Below are positions 46,070-55,090 of a stretch of DNA of 64,000 bases, in pieces. The translations under genes and the position numbers were made by a program. The first letter of the stretch is position 1, and the number at the start of each line of letters is the position of its first letter. Origin of the DNA: Bog-756 sp963837805 (GTDB taxonomy: Bacteria; Actinomycetota; Acidimicrobiia; Acidimicrobiales; RAAP-2); contig CAWIOU010000024.1 of NCBI GenBank assembly GCA_963837805.1, positions 186,001-250,000 of the forward strand, written 5' to 3'. The notes beneath the pieces are model-generated. The model had not been told where the DNA came from, searched no databases, and saw only the letters and a list, made by a program, of their open reading frames with translations.

Positions 46070-46935
46070 TCAGCCGGCGAAGGAGAACAGGAACACCTGG
46101 GTGGCGTAGGCCACCAACCTCGGCGTGCCGCGGCCGTCCTGGCCGCAGTCCCACAGCGCCATGTCGGCCGAGGCGTAGCCGTCACCCGCGAACCGGGCCC
46201 GGTTGTGGGCCAACACCCACGGCGAACGGCAGTGGTCGAGGACGTGCACGGTGAGGTCGATACTCGGGGCGAACCAGCTGCGGTCCTGGCGACCCAACTT
46301 CTCGGCCACCGCACCGGGCATCGTGTCGGCCAGTACCACCAGGGCCAAGGGGTCGAGGGTGCCGTCGTCGAGGAACGGAGGTCGGTCGAAGCGGTACCAC
46401 GTCGCCGTCTCGGCCCGATCGGGGACGTACTCCTCCCAGAACGGATGGCCGAGCACGCCCCGCCCCTCGACGTGTCGCGTCCAGAACGGAGTGGGTGGGT
46501 ATCCCTCCACCCCTGGCGGCGGGGGGTCGCGGAACGAGCGGCAGTCCGCAGGAGGCGGGATACTGGCCGGCGGCCGGAGATCGGTGAACGAGAAACCGGG
46601 CCTGGTCGACCCGAAGATGCCGGTGGTGACATGTCCGCGGGGGAATCGATGTTGGCGACCTTGGAGCGGAGATGGGACATCGACCGCCCCTTCCGGAGCA
46701 GCTCGACCTCGACGGAAACCGGACCGTCGGCCACCTGGGCGATGAAGGTGGTGTGGAGGGCGCGTAGCGGCTGGGCCGGATCGTCCAGTTCTTCGGCCAT
46801 GGCCCGCAACCCGACGGCAGTGACGATGCCGCCCTGGGGGAGTGGTCGGAGGTTCCACGACTCGTGGATGGTCGCTTGGTATCGACCCGGACCGGCAGCG
46901 GTCACGGCGGTCACGGTCGAGAAATGATCGGTCAC
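46070..46935 (-). CDS. Acyl-CoA thioesterase-like protein, TesB/hot-dog family (frameshifted near 46641)
   Basis: About 288 residues from GTG 46935. Double hot-dog layout: the first half has GRYQATIHESWNLRPLPQGGIVTAVGLRAM and LRALHTTFIAQVADGPVSVEVELLRKGRSMS. The second has PPFLDDGTLDPLALVVLADTMPGAV and SPWVLAHNRARFAGDGYASADMALWD, where a DxxLG-like active-site loop would sit. The frame breaks in a five-G run at 46639-46643; one more base joins NIDSP to RGHVTTGIFG. It should hydrolyse long-chain acyl-CoAs or bind them, fitting the neighbouring thiolase. Confidence 0.77.
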
Positions 46936-47118
46936 GGCACCCGATGCTCGCCCCCGCCGCGGCCGGATGTCAAAGCGGGATCGGGGATCCGGACCCAGAC
47001 TGGTTGGTCGTAAATTCCATCGTTTTCCCTGGTCAGGATGCGAACCACATCGACTATGGTCACGACAGGTGGCAGCCGCCCGGCAGGTCGGCGCCCGATC
47101 CGGATCCCAGGAGGACCG

Positions 47119-47703
47119 ATGAACATCGTGGTCAGCAACGTGAAGGGCGGGGTGGGCAAGACCACCACGGCCGTGTACCTGGCCGCGGCCGCCGTGGACC
47201 GGGGGTGGGAACCGGTCCTGCTGATCGATGCCGATCGCCAGGCCTCGTCGGCGGAATGGCTCGAGGAGAGCCCGCTCGCCGGTGTGGAGCTCGTGGAGGC
47301 GCCTTCGGAGCGGACGGTGGCCCGGGCATTGGCCGGCGGAGACGGACTGGCGGTGGTCGATACCCCTCCCGGTGACGAGCGGATCGTCCGGGCCGCCCTT
47401 GACCGGGCCGACGCCGTGGTCATCCCGACCCGGGCCGGCGGGGTCGAGTACTCGAGGGTGGTGGCCACCCTCGAGATGGTCGACGACCGCGTCCCTCACG
47501 GCGTGGTCATCTGTGCCGCCAGGTTGGGAACCAACGACCTTGACGAGGCCATCGCCTGGTGGACCGATTCCAAGGTCCCGATCTGGGGCATCATCCCCGA
47601 GCGGGTGGGGATCGCGGCCGGTCCGGAGGCCCGGTTGTACCGCGACGGCCTCGAGGCTTATGACGCGGTGCTCAAGAAGGCGCTCCGCAAGCGCTCGGGC
47701 TGA
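47119..47703 (+). CDS. ParA/MinD-like ATPase (solitary)
   Basis: 194 residues from ATG 47119 with AGGAGG at 47109-47114. The deviant Walker A KGGVGKTT at residues 9-16 with its signature first Lys, LLIDADRQASS (switch I) and LAVVDTPPGD (Walker B) are all present. There is no ParB gene or parS-like repeat nearby, and it is shorter than chromosomal ParA, so a positioning role for some cell structure or an orphan partition ATPase is more likely. It ends 3 bases from the convergent DUF2237 gene. Confidence 0.87.
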   Translation: MNIVVSNVKGGVGKTTTAVYLAAAAVDRGWEPVLLIDADRQASSAEWLEESPLAGVELVEAPSERTVARALAGGDGLAVVDTPPGDERIVRAALDRADAVVIPTRAGGVEYSRVVATLEMVDDRVPHGVVICAARLGTNDLDEAIAWWTDSKVPIWGIIPERVGIAAGPEARLYRDGLEAYDAVLKKALRKRSG

Positions 47704-47706
47704 CGC

Positions 47707-48099
47707 TCAGGGCGCGAGACCGTCGGGTCCGGCGGGCACGTCGACGGCGTGCTCCGCCAGGACGGCCAGGGGAACGATCTCCAGCGCCGCTTCGTGGGTC
47801 GAGGCCAGCACCACGTAGGCCGCGGCCCCCTCGTAGTGGGCCCGCAGCCAGTTGGCGGCGGTGACGCACCAGCGGTCACCGGGCACCAGGCCGGGGAACC
47901 GGAATTGCGGCATCGGGGTCGAGAGGTCGTTGCCGATGGTGCGCTGGTGGTCGAGGAATTCGGGCGTGACCACCGCACAGATCGTATGGCTGCCCAGGTC
48001 TTCGGGTCCCGTGCTGCAGCATCCGTTCCGATAGAAACCGGTCAGTGGATCGGTGCCGCACGGCTCGAGCTCGCCACCCAGGACGTTGCGATCAGCCAT
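47707..48099 (-). CDS. DUF2237 family protein
   Basis: 130 residues. The whole protein follows the conserved DUF2237 pattern: NVLGGELEPCGTDPLTGFYRNGCC, TGPEDLGSHTICAVVT, FLDHQRTIGNDLSTP and FPGLVPGDRWCVTA. Five conserved Cys could bind metal. No biochemical role is established for the family. It is encoded convergently to the ParA-like gene and 51 bases after the dehalogenase gene on the same strand. Confidence 0.9.
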   Translation of the reverse strand: MADRNVLGGELEPCGTDPLTGFYRNGCCSTGPEDLGSHTICAVVTPEFLDHQRTIGNDLSTPMPQFRFPGLVPGDRWCVTAANWLRAHYEGAAAYVVLASTHEAALEIVPLAVLAEHAVDVPAGPDGLAP

Positions 48100-48150
48100 G
48101 GGTGCAGTATCGCTCAGACGGGTGCCCTTCCCGCAGGGAACCCACGGCGG

Positions 48151-49056
48151 TCAGAAGCCCACGAAATCGACGACCACCCGGGCCAGCTCGGGACCCTTGT
48201 CCTCCTGGAGGAAGTGGCCACCGCCGACGATGGTTACGTGATGCTGCCCTTGGGCCCCGGGGATACGCGCCTGCAGGATTCGATCCGACCCCGCCGTGAT
48301 CGGATCGCCGTCGCTGAACGCGGTCAGGAAGGGTGTCTCCATCGTCTCGAGGATCTTCCACGCGTCGCGGTTGGCCGCCGACGCCGGGTCGTCGGCCGAG
48401 ATGGGGACCAATGTCGGAAACTGGCGGGCGCCTTCGGTGTACGACTGGTCGGGGAAGGGCGCGTCATAGGCGGCGATCACCTCGGGCGCGAGCTCGGTGG
48501 TGCAGCCCAGGTTGACGATCGATCCGGTGGGGAAGGTCTCCACCTCCTGGGAGAACTTGAGCCAGCCGAGGAAGGCCTCGCTGGGCGTACCGTCGCCGGT
48601 GGGCAGGAAGGTGTTGGCCGCCACCACCCGGGCGAAGCGGTCGCGGTGCTCGGCCAGCAGCCGGAGCCCGATGAGGCCGCCCCAGTCCTGACAGACCAGG
48701 GTCACCGCCGACAGCCCCAGCTGATCGAAGACGAGAGATCGCATCCATTCGACGTGGCGGGCGTAGGTGTACTCACTCCTCGGCGTCGGCTTGTCCGAAC
48801 GGCCGAACCCGACCAGGTCGGGCGCCACCACCCGCATGCCGGCCCCGGTCAGGACGGGGATCATGTGGCGGTAGAGGTAGGCCCACGACGGTTCGCCGTG
48901 GAGGAGCAGGACGATCGGCCCGTCGGCCGGGCCCTCGTCGAGGTAGTGCATCCGCAGGGTGCCGCCGTCGAGGTCGGGGATGTCCGCGTAGTGGGGCTCG
49001 AAGTCGAAGCCGGGAAGACCCTCGAAGCAGCGGTCAGGGGTGCGGAGAACCTCCAT
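48151..49056 (-). CDS. Haloalkane dehalogenase-like alpha/beta hydrolase (HLD-I type)
   Basis: 301 residues from ATG 49056 (GGAGG about ten bases upstream). The nucleophile elbow VCQDWGGLIG has Asp124 followed by Trp125, as in DhlA, instead of the Ser of ordinary hydrolases. The oxyanion motif HGEPSW (53-58), a later FSDGDPIT Asp and the GGGHFLQED His complete the triad. These residues support hydrolytic dehalogenation of alkyl halides. The cap-domain second halide-binding Trp cannot be assigned with certainty by eye (FLGWLKF is one candidate), so an epoxide-hydrolase-like or other role is not excluded. Confidence 0.85.
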   Translation of the reverse strand: MEVLRTPDRCFEGLPGFDFEPHYADIPDLDGGTLRMHYLDEGPADGPIVLLLHGEPSWAYLYRHMIPVLTGAGMRVVAPDLVGFGRSDKPTPRSEYTYARHVEWMRSLVFDQLGLSAVTLVCQDWGGLIGLRLLAEHRDRFARVVAANTFLPTGDGTPSEAFLGWLKFSQEVETFPTGSIVNLGCTTELAPEVIAAYDAPFPDQSYTEGARQFPTLVPISADDPASAANRDAWKILETMETPFLTAFSDGDPITAGSDRILQARIPGAQGQHHVTIVGGGHFLQEDKGPELARVVVDFVGF

Positions 49057-49221
49057 CGACTGCGTACCTCCACCTCGCTCGGGGACCGTTCGGTCCGTCG
49101 TCTCCGTCGGTCGGCAACTGGGTTCGCCGGTCGGCAACTGACACCGGCGCTGCCAAATCGACCCTACCAGCCGTGCCTCACCGGCCCCGCCCGATCGAGC
49201 GGCCGGCCGCGGCGAGGCGGA

Positions 49222-50022
49222 TCAGCGGAGCGCGTTCTTCACGAAGTCGTCGGTACCGTGCCCGACGTCGAGCCTGGTCCCGCCGTGCCAGCTGCCCCGG
49301 AGATGGCGCCGGATGGCGGCATCTCCGTCGGCCGTGCCCCGGGCCGCACCGTGCCAGAGATCGGAGTGGTGGAACAGGACGTCGCCCCGCTCCTGGTACA
49401 GCCCGATCTCGCCCGGCACCCGTTCGAATCCCGGGGGCATGCCCGCCGGCCCACCGAGATGGCTCCCGGGGAGGACCCGCAGGAAGCCGTTGGCCGGTGA
49501 GGTCGGGTCGAAATGGATGGTGAAGGCGGCACCCGGCCAGATGTCCAGGTGGGGACCGGACTGATGATCGGTATGCCATCCGATCCGCGAGTAGGCCGAC
49601 CCCGGATCGGGCCGGGCGTCCTGGTAGACCACACCGAACTGCTCGTAGTCGAGGAGCCAGGCCTCGGGGCCGAGGATGCGTCGGGCGATGTCCACGAGCA
49701 CGGGATGGCGGGCCAGGCGGTCGGCCCCGGGCGAGGCGGCGGTGGCGAAGCACACATAGTGGGCGAACGGCTCGCCGTCGATGGTGGCGTCGGGTTCGTC
49801 GAGGATGACCGTCCCGTGCCGGGCGTTGAGCCTGCCCTCGGCCAGTAGTCGTTGGGCGGCGGCCAGCTCTTCCTCGGCGCCGGCCAGCACCGGCTCGTCG
49901 AACACCCCGCGGAGGGTGGCGTATCCGTTGCCCTCGAAGAACGAGACCAGGTCGTCGATCCGATCGGGAGCGAACACTCCGGGATCGGCCGGGCTCACCA
50001 GCTCCTCCGTCGGTGCACGCAT
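49222..50022 (-). CDS. Phytanoyl-CoA dioxygenase (PhyH) family oxygenase
   Basis: 266 residues. Double-stranded beta-helix Fe(II)/2-oxoglutarate oxygenase: the facial triad is seen as the His-x-Asp of IGWHTDHQSGPH and the distal His of HHSDLWHGAARG, with RRHLRGSW giving the 2-oxoglutarate-binding Arg. An N-terminal FFEGNGYATLRGVFDEPVL helix and strand is typical of the family. The substrate is unknown; members hydroxylate fatty acyl groups or small molecules. It belongs to the same strand as the dehalogenase gene but is 165 bases upstream. Confidence 0.87.
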   Translation of the reverse strand: MRAPTEELVSPADPGVFAPDRIDDLVSFFEGNGYATLRGVFDEPVLAGAEEELAAAQRLLAEGRLNARHGTVILDEPDATIDGEPFAHYVCFATAASPGADRLARHPVLVDIARRILGPEAWLLDYEQFGVVYQDARPDPGSAYSRIGWHTDHQSGPHLDIWPGAAFTIHFDPTSPANGFLRVLPGSHLGGPAGMPPGFERVPGEIGLYQERGDVLFHHSDLWHGAARGTADGDAAIRRHLRGSWHGGTRLDVGHGTDDFVKNALR

Positions 50023-50088
50023 GCCGGGTCCGCGCTCACCGACCGAATTGTACGCCGAGCGGTATCGAACGACGGCCGGCCCGTTCGT

Positions 50089-50628
50089 TCAGGATCCGGC
50101 TTTGGCCAGGGCCTGCTCGGCCAACGTCTCCAGCCCGGTCATGGCGGCGGTCCCGGTGACCAGGACCTGCTCCGATCCCTTGCGGGCCACCACGGTGGTC
50201 ACCGTCGCGCCGCCGGTGGTGGCCACGGCATAGAACGCCTCATCACCGAGGCCGAGGATCTTCCCGACCTTGTCGCCGCCGCGCCGGAGCCCGGCACGGT
50301 CCGTCTGGAACGACGTGGTCGTGGCGGCGGAGTCGAACCCGACGATGACCGAGTCGGCCAGGTTGGCCGCCTTGTAGGTGCAGAGGGTGGTCGTTCCGTG
50401 TCCGCTGGCCGAGGGACTGGCCACGGCCACCCCGACCACGGACTGGATCTGAGCCGGCGTCACCCGCCGGCACGGCGCCGATGACGCGGACACCGTGGTC
50501 GACGTCGTGGTCGGCGCCGAGGACGACCCTCCGCAGGCGCTGAGCCCGATGGGCAGAGCCGCCAGCGCCGAGCCCACCAGGGCAATGGTCCTCGTCGGCA
50601 TTCGGGGGTGGTGGGGGGTGGTACGCAT
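50089..50628 (-). CDS. Putative lipoprotein, function unknown
   Basis: 179 residues from ATG 50628 (ATG 50601 is a second in-frame choice). The signal peptide ends in the lipobox GLSAC, followed by a Ser/Thr-rich linker. The mature part has two Cys (APCRRVTPAQIQ and TTTLCTYKAAN) that could form a disulphide, as in DUF3558-like actinobacterial lipoproteins, but I cannot confirm that family. It is read divergently from ilvD. Confidence 0.7.
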   Translation of the reverse strand: MRTTPHHPRMPTRTIALVGSALAALPIGLSACGGSSSAPTTTSTTVSASSAPCRRVTPAQIQSVVGVAVASPSASGHGTTTLCTYKAANLADSVIVGFDSAATTTSFQTDRAGLRRGGDKVGKILGLGDEAFYAVATTGGATVTTVVARKGSEQVLVTGTAAMTGLETLAEQALAKAGS

Positions 50629-50741
50629 GGGCGCGGACGTTACCGGCAAACGACCGCCACCGGAGACGGCATGGCGGGAAGGGACGGATCCCGGACGGGG
50701 CGCCGGCACGCGTCCACCCCGGCACGTCGTACCATGCACAG

Positions 50742-52458
50742 ATGAGCGATGTGACGGGCACTGACCCTTCGGAGGAGCCGTTGGTCGGGTCGAAGCCGCG
50801 CAGCTACGAGGTGACCGACGGCCCCACCAGGGCGCCGGCCCGGGCCATGTTGCGGGCGGTGGGGATGACCGACGACGACTGGGACAAGCCACAGATCGGG
50901 GTGGCGTCATCGTGGAACGAGGTCACCCCGTGCAACCTTCCCCTCGACCGGTTGGCCAAGCGGGCCAAGGAGGGGGTCCGGGACGCGGGCGGGTTCCCCT
51001 TCGAGTTCGTGACCATCGCCGTGTCCGACGGCATCTCGATGGGGCACGAGGGCATGCGGGCTTCCCTGGTGAGCCGCGAGATCATCGCTGACTCGGTGGA
51101 GACCGTCATGCACGCGGAACGGTTCGACGGCCTGGTCACCCTGGCCGGCTGCGACAAGTCCCTGCCCGGCATGCTCATGGCCGCGGCCCGGCTCGAATCT
51201 GCCCAGCGTCTTCCTCTACGGCGGGTCGATCCTCCCGGGTCGGGTGCGCGACCAGGCCCTCGACATCACCTCGGTCTTCGAGGCGGTGGGCGCGCACGCG
51301 GTCGACGCCCTCTCCGACGAGGAGCTGAGTCTCATCGAGCACAATGCCTGCCCGACCGAGGGATCGTGCGCCGGAATGTTCACCGCCAACACCATGGCGG
51401 CGGTGGCCGAGGCCCTGGGCATGGCGCTACCGGGAAGCTCGTCGCCGCCGGCCGTCGACCGGCGGCGTGACGACGCCGCCTTCGCGTCGGGCCAGGCCGT
51501 GGTGGCGCTCCTCGAAGCCGGCATCAGGCCCCGTCAGGTCATGACCAAGAAGGCGTTCGAGAATGCCATCGCCGTCACCATGGCCCTCGGCGGGTCGACC
51601 AATGCCGTGCTCCATCTCCTGGCCATCGCCAACGAGGCCCGGGTCGAACTGGCCCTGGACGACTTCAATACCGTGGCCGCCCGGGTTCCCCATCTGGCCG
51701 ACACCAAGCCCCACGGCCGGTACCACATGGCCGACCTCGACCGGATCGGGGGCGTCCCGGTGGTGATGCGTGAACTGCTCGACGCCGGTCAGCTGCACGG
51801 CGACTGCCTCACGGTGACCGGTCGGACCGTGGCCGAGAACCTGGAGGCGCTCGACCCTCCGGCTCCTGACGGGGAGGTGGTCCACGACATGGCCCACCCC
51901 ATCCACGTCCAGGGAGGCATCGCCGTGCTCACCGGGTCCCTCGCCCCCAAGGGCGCGGTGGTCAAGGTGGCCGGCATCGACCAGCTGACCTTCGACGGGA
52001 CGGCCCGCGTGTTCGACGGGGAGGACCGGGCCATGGAGGCGATCCTGGCCGGGTCCATCCAGCCCAACACGGTGGTGGTCATCCGCTACGAGGGCCCCAA
52101 GGGCGGACCGGGGATGCGGGAGATGCTGGCGGTGACCGGGGCCATGAAGGGTGTGGGGCGCGGCGGGGACTGCGCCCTGGTGACGGACGGACGGTTCTCC
52201 GGAGGGACCCACGGGTTCTGCATCGGCCATGTGGCCCCCGAGGCGGTCGACGGGGGACCGATCGCCCTGGTGGCCGACGGTGACCGGATCGTGGTCGACG
52301 TGGTCGGCCACACCATCGACCTGATGGTCGACGACGACGAGCTGTCCCGGCGACGGGCCGAGCTCAAGCACCCGCCACCCCGGTACACGAGCGGGGTGCT
52401 GGCCAAGTTCGCCCGGTTGGTCACCGGAGCGGAGCGGGGCGCCATCACCGAACCCTGA
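50742..52458 (+). CDS. ilvD: Dihydroxy-acid dehydratase IlvD (frameshifted near 51195)
   Basis: About 572 residues. It dehydrates 2,3-dihydroxy-isovalerate and -methylvalerate to the keto acids of valine and isoleucine synthesis. The Fe-S ligands are visible in SWNEVTPCN, AGCDKSLPG and CPTEGSCAGMFTANTM, and the C-terminal DGRFSGGTHGFCIGHVAPEA is the family signature. The frame shifts at about 51194-51196: the first frame leaves the family pattern after AAARLE, and the other resumes with NLPSVFLYGGSILPG. There is no ribosome-binding site before ATG 50742, and a TACCAT -10-like hexamer lies just upstream, so leaderless expression is possible. It sits before the attenuated ilvBNC operon. Confidence 0.88.
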
Positions 52459-52482
52459 GCCCGGCGGCGGGCCGACCGGTGC

Positions 52483-52511
52483 TTGTCCCCGTCGGCCGGG
52501 CGTGCAAGAAT
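52483..52511 (+). promoter_or_regulatory. Probable promoter of the ilvBNC operon
   Basis: A TTGTCC -35-like hexamer at 52483-52488 and AAGAAT at 52506-52511 are separated by 17 bases. Transcription would begin around 52518-52520, directly at the leader-peptide ATG at 52521. Confidence 0.5.
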
Positions 52512-52520
52512 AGCTGGATT

Positions 52521-52571
52521 ATGCGTATCAGCCCGGCACGCCAACTGATCATCCTGGTACTCGTTTCGTAG
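52521..52571 (+). CDS. ilv leader peptide (16 residues, rich in Ile, Leu and Val)
   Basis: ATG to TAG, encoding MRISPARQLIILVLVS. Seven consecutive residues near the end are Leu, Ile, Ile, Leu, Val, Leu and Val, the three amino acids made by the downstream enzymes. Stalling at these codons when charged tRNAs are scarce is the standard logic of ilv attenuation. No ribosome-binding site precedes the ATG, consistent with a leaderless mRNA as known for actinobacterial ilvB leaders. Confidence 0.8.
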   Translation: MRISPARQLIILVLVS

Positions 52572-52630
52572 CGCACACGACGCTCTCTCGCCGTGTGCGC
52601 TTTCCGACCTCCCAGACGGGAGGTCGTTTT
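52571..52630 (+). promoter_or_regulatory. Transcription attenuator of ilvBNC
   Basis: Two stem-loops follow the leader stop codon. The first is a 9-bp perfect stem, GCGCACACG (52571-52579) with 52592-52600, whose 5' arm begins at the last base of the stop. The second is an intrinsic terminator, CGACCTCCC (52605-52613), AGAC loop, complement at 52618-52626, then TTTT (52627-52630). It lies 69 bases before ilvB. I could not identify an obvious antiterminator pairing by eye. Confidence 0.82.
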
Positions 52631-52698
52631 CATGTCCCGCCTCAGCCACCGCACTCGTCCCGACCGACAACCGACCATCGACGAAAAGGGAGCCACCG

Positions 52699-54519
52699 AT
52701 GGAACTCACAGGAGCACAAGCGCTGATCAAGAGCTTGGAGATGCAGCAGGTGGAGGTCATGTTCGGCCTCCCCGGCGGCGCCATCCTGCCCGTCTACGAC
52801 CCGATCATCGACTCGTCGATCCGGCACATCCTGGTCCGTCACGAGCAGGGGGCCGGCCACATGGCCGAGGGGTACGCGCAGGTCACCGGCCGGCCCGGCG
52901 TGGCCATCGTCACCAGCGGCCCGGGGGCCACCAACATCGTCACCCCGCTGGCCGACGCCTACATGGATTCGATCCCTCTGGTGGTGGTGACCGGGCAGGT
53001 GGCCACCGCGGCCATCGGCACCGACGCCTTCCAGGAGAGCGACATCACCGGCATCACCATGGGCATCACCAAGCACAACTGGCTCATCACCGACGGGGCC
53101 GACATCCCCCGGGTGGTAGCCGAGGCGTTCCACGTGGCCACCACCGGACGCCCGGGGCCGGTGCTGATCGACGTCCCCAAGGACGTGGCCATCAACCCCA
53201 TGGAGTGGTACTGGCCCGACCCGTCGGACCTCGACCTCCCCGGCTATCACCCGATGACCGAGGGCGATCCCGCCCTGGTGCGCGAGGCCGCCGAACTGCT
53301 CCTGGCCGCCGAGCGGCCGGTCATCTACGCCGGCGGCGGGATCCTCAAGGCCCGCGCCGCCGACTCCCTCCGCGAGCTGGCCGAGCGGACCGGGATCCCG
53401 GTGGTGACCACGCTGATGGCCCGCGGCTGTTTCCCCGACTCACACCCCCTGTGCCTGGGGATGCCGGGTATGCACGGCAACTACACCGCGGTGACCAGCA
53501 TGCAGCGCTCCGATCTGCTGATCGCCCTCGGGAGCCGGTTCGACGACCGGGTCACCGGTCGAGTGGGCGCCTTCGCACCCGAGGCCAAGATCATCCACGT
53601 CGACATCGATCCGGCCGAGCTCAACAAGGTGCGCCGGGCCGACGTGGGAATCGCCGGTGACTGCCGCCTGGTCATCGACGAGCTGCTGGTGGCGTTGGAC
53701 GAGATGGGCCTCGGCCACAGCGAGGCCACCCGCGGCGGGCGCGGGGGCTCGCCCAGCGACGCCGTGGCCGGCGCTCCGGCCGCCGCCGGGTCGGTGGCCG
53801 GGTCCTTCCCGCGGGAGCGGCTCATCCCGTGGCGGGCCCAGCTGAGCGACTGGCAACGGCGCTACCCACTGGTCTACGAACAGAAGCCGGGTGCCGGCGC
53901 GCTCAAGCCCCAGTTCGTCCTGGAGACGCTCCGTGATGCGACCCCCGACGACACCATCGTGGCGTCCGGTGTCGGCCAGCACCAGATGTTCGCCTCCCAA
54001 TGGTGGCAGTTCGACTACCCCTACACGTGGGTCAACTCGGGCGGCCTGGGCACGATGGGCTTCGCCGTGCCCGCCGCCATCGGGGCCAAGGTGGGCCGGC
54101 CCGACAGGACGGTGTGGGCGGTGGACGGTGACGGGTGCTTCCAGATGACCGCCCAGGAGCTGGTCACCGCCTCGTCGGAGAGGATCCCGGTCAAGATCGC
54201 CATCCTCAACAACGCCTACCTGGGCATGGTGCGCCAGTGGCAGGAGATGTTCTACGACGAGCGTTACTCGGAGGTCTACCTGTCGCCCGATCTTCCCGAC
54301 TACGTGGCCTGGGCCGAGGCGATGGGGTGCGTCGGCATCCGGGTCGAGTCGACCGAGGAGGTGGCGCCGGCCATCGACAAGGCCAACGACATCGACGATC
54401 GGCCGGTGGTGATCGACTTCCGGACCGATGCCTTCGAGAAGGTGTTCCCGATGGTGGCCGCCGGCGCCTCCAACGACGACATCATCGTCGATCCGTCGCT
54501 CACCCCGGAAGCGGGCTGA
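52699..54519 (+). CDS. ilvB: Acetolactate synthase large subunit
   Basis: 606 residues, ThDP- and FAD-dependent first common enzyme of valine, leucine and isoleucine synthesis. It condenses pyruvate with pyruvate or 2-oxobutyrate. Seen: the activating Glu in VRHEQGAGHMAEGYA, SGPGATNIVTPLADAYMDS, the FAD-domain LGMPGMHGNYTAV, and the ThDP motif VDGDGCFQMTAQEL ending in LNN. A low-complexity Gly/Ala/Ser insert (about residues 345-375) separates the middle and C-terminal domains. Start ATG 52699 has GGGAG upstream. The stop is 2 bases before ilvN. Expression should be controlled by the attenuator at 52571-52630. Confidence 0.95.
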   Translation: MELTGAQALIKSLEMQQVEVMFGLPGGAILPVYDPIIDSSIRHILVRHEQGAGHMAEGYAQVTGRPGVAIVTSGPGATNIVTPLADAYMDSIPLVVVTGQVATAAIGTDAFQESDITGITMGITKHNWLITDGADIPRVVAEAFHVATTGRPGPVLIDVPKDVAINPMEWYWPDPSDLDLPGYHPMTEGDPALVREAAELLLAAERPVIYAGGGILKARAADSLRELAERTGIPVVTTLMARGCFPDSHPLCLGMPGMHGNYTAVTSMQRSDLLIALGSRFDDRVTGRVGAFAPEAKIIHVDIDPAELNKVRRADVGIAGDCRLVIDELLVALDEMGLGHSEATRGGRGGSPSDAVAGAPAAAGSVAGSFPRERLIPWRAQLSDWQRRYPLVYEQKPGAGALKPQFVLETLRDATPDDTIVASGVGQHQMFASQWWQFDYPYTWVNSGGLGTMGFAVPAAIGAKVGRPDRTVWAVDGDGCFQMTAQELVTASSERIPVKIAILNNAYLGMVRQWQEMFYDERYSEVYLSPDLPDYVAWAEAMGCVGIRVESTEEVAPAIDKANDIDDRPVVIDFRTDAFEKVFPMVAAGASNDDIIVDPSLTPEAG

Positions 54520-54521
54520 GC

Positions 54522-55085
54522 GTGTACGGCACCGACAAGCGCCACCACACGCTCACCGTGGTCGTGGAGAACAAGTCGGGGGTGCTGGCCAGGGTGGCCG
54601 GCCTGTTCTCCCGCCGGGGCTACAACATCTTCAGCCTGGCCGTCGCCCCGTCCGACGACGTGCGCTTCAGCCGGATCACCATCGTGGTCGATGTGGAGTC
54701 GGCGCCCCTCGACCAGATCATCAAGCAGCTCGACAAGCTGATCCCGGTGGTCTCGATCACCGAGCTGGATCCGGCGGTGTCCCGAGAGCGGGAGCTGCTC
54801 CTGGCCACCGTCGAAGCCGGGCCCGACACCCGGGGCCAGGTCATCCAACTGGTCGGCGTGTTCGAAGGGAAGATCGTCGACGTCGGCCACGAGCTGCTCA
54901 CCGTGATGCTGGCCGGAGCCCCCACCAAGCTGGACGACTTCGAGGATCTCATCCGGACCTACGGGATCGTCGAGATGCAGCGGACCGGCCGGGTGGCATT
55001 GCCTATGCTTGAACGGTCCGGTGACCACCGTCCGCATCTCCTGGCCGGATCCACCCCCGGGCACGACACAGAGAAGGCAGGTTGA
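54522..55085 (+). CDS. ilvN: Acetolactate synthase small (regulatory) subunit
   Basis: 187 residues from GTG 54522. The N-terminal ACT domain is clear: HTLTVVVENKSGVLARVAGLFSRRGYNI, the valine-binding feedback site. It is followed by the C-terminal activation domain (RELLLATVEAG, VFEGKIVDVG). It binds IlvB and confers feedback inhibition. The gene begins 2 bases after ilvB and ends just before ilvC. Confidence 0.95.
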   Translation: MYGTDKRHHTLTVVVENKSGVLARVAGLFSRRGYNIFSLAVAPSDDVRFSRITIVVDVESAPLDQIIKQLDKLIPVVSITELDPAVSRERELLLATVEAGPDTRGQVIQLVGVFEGKIVDVGHELLTVMLAGAPTKLDDFEDLIRTYGIVEMQRTGRVALPMLERSGDHRPHLLAGSTPGHDTEKAG

Positions 55086-55090
55086 ACGTG

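Noticed and set aside
45253..47499. 748-codon minus-strand open frame spanning several genes
   Set aside because: Only its middle part (about 46935-46650) is real thioesterase sequence; the rest is antisense to the ParA-like gene or out of frame with the VOC and DUF35 genes.
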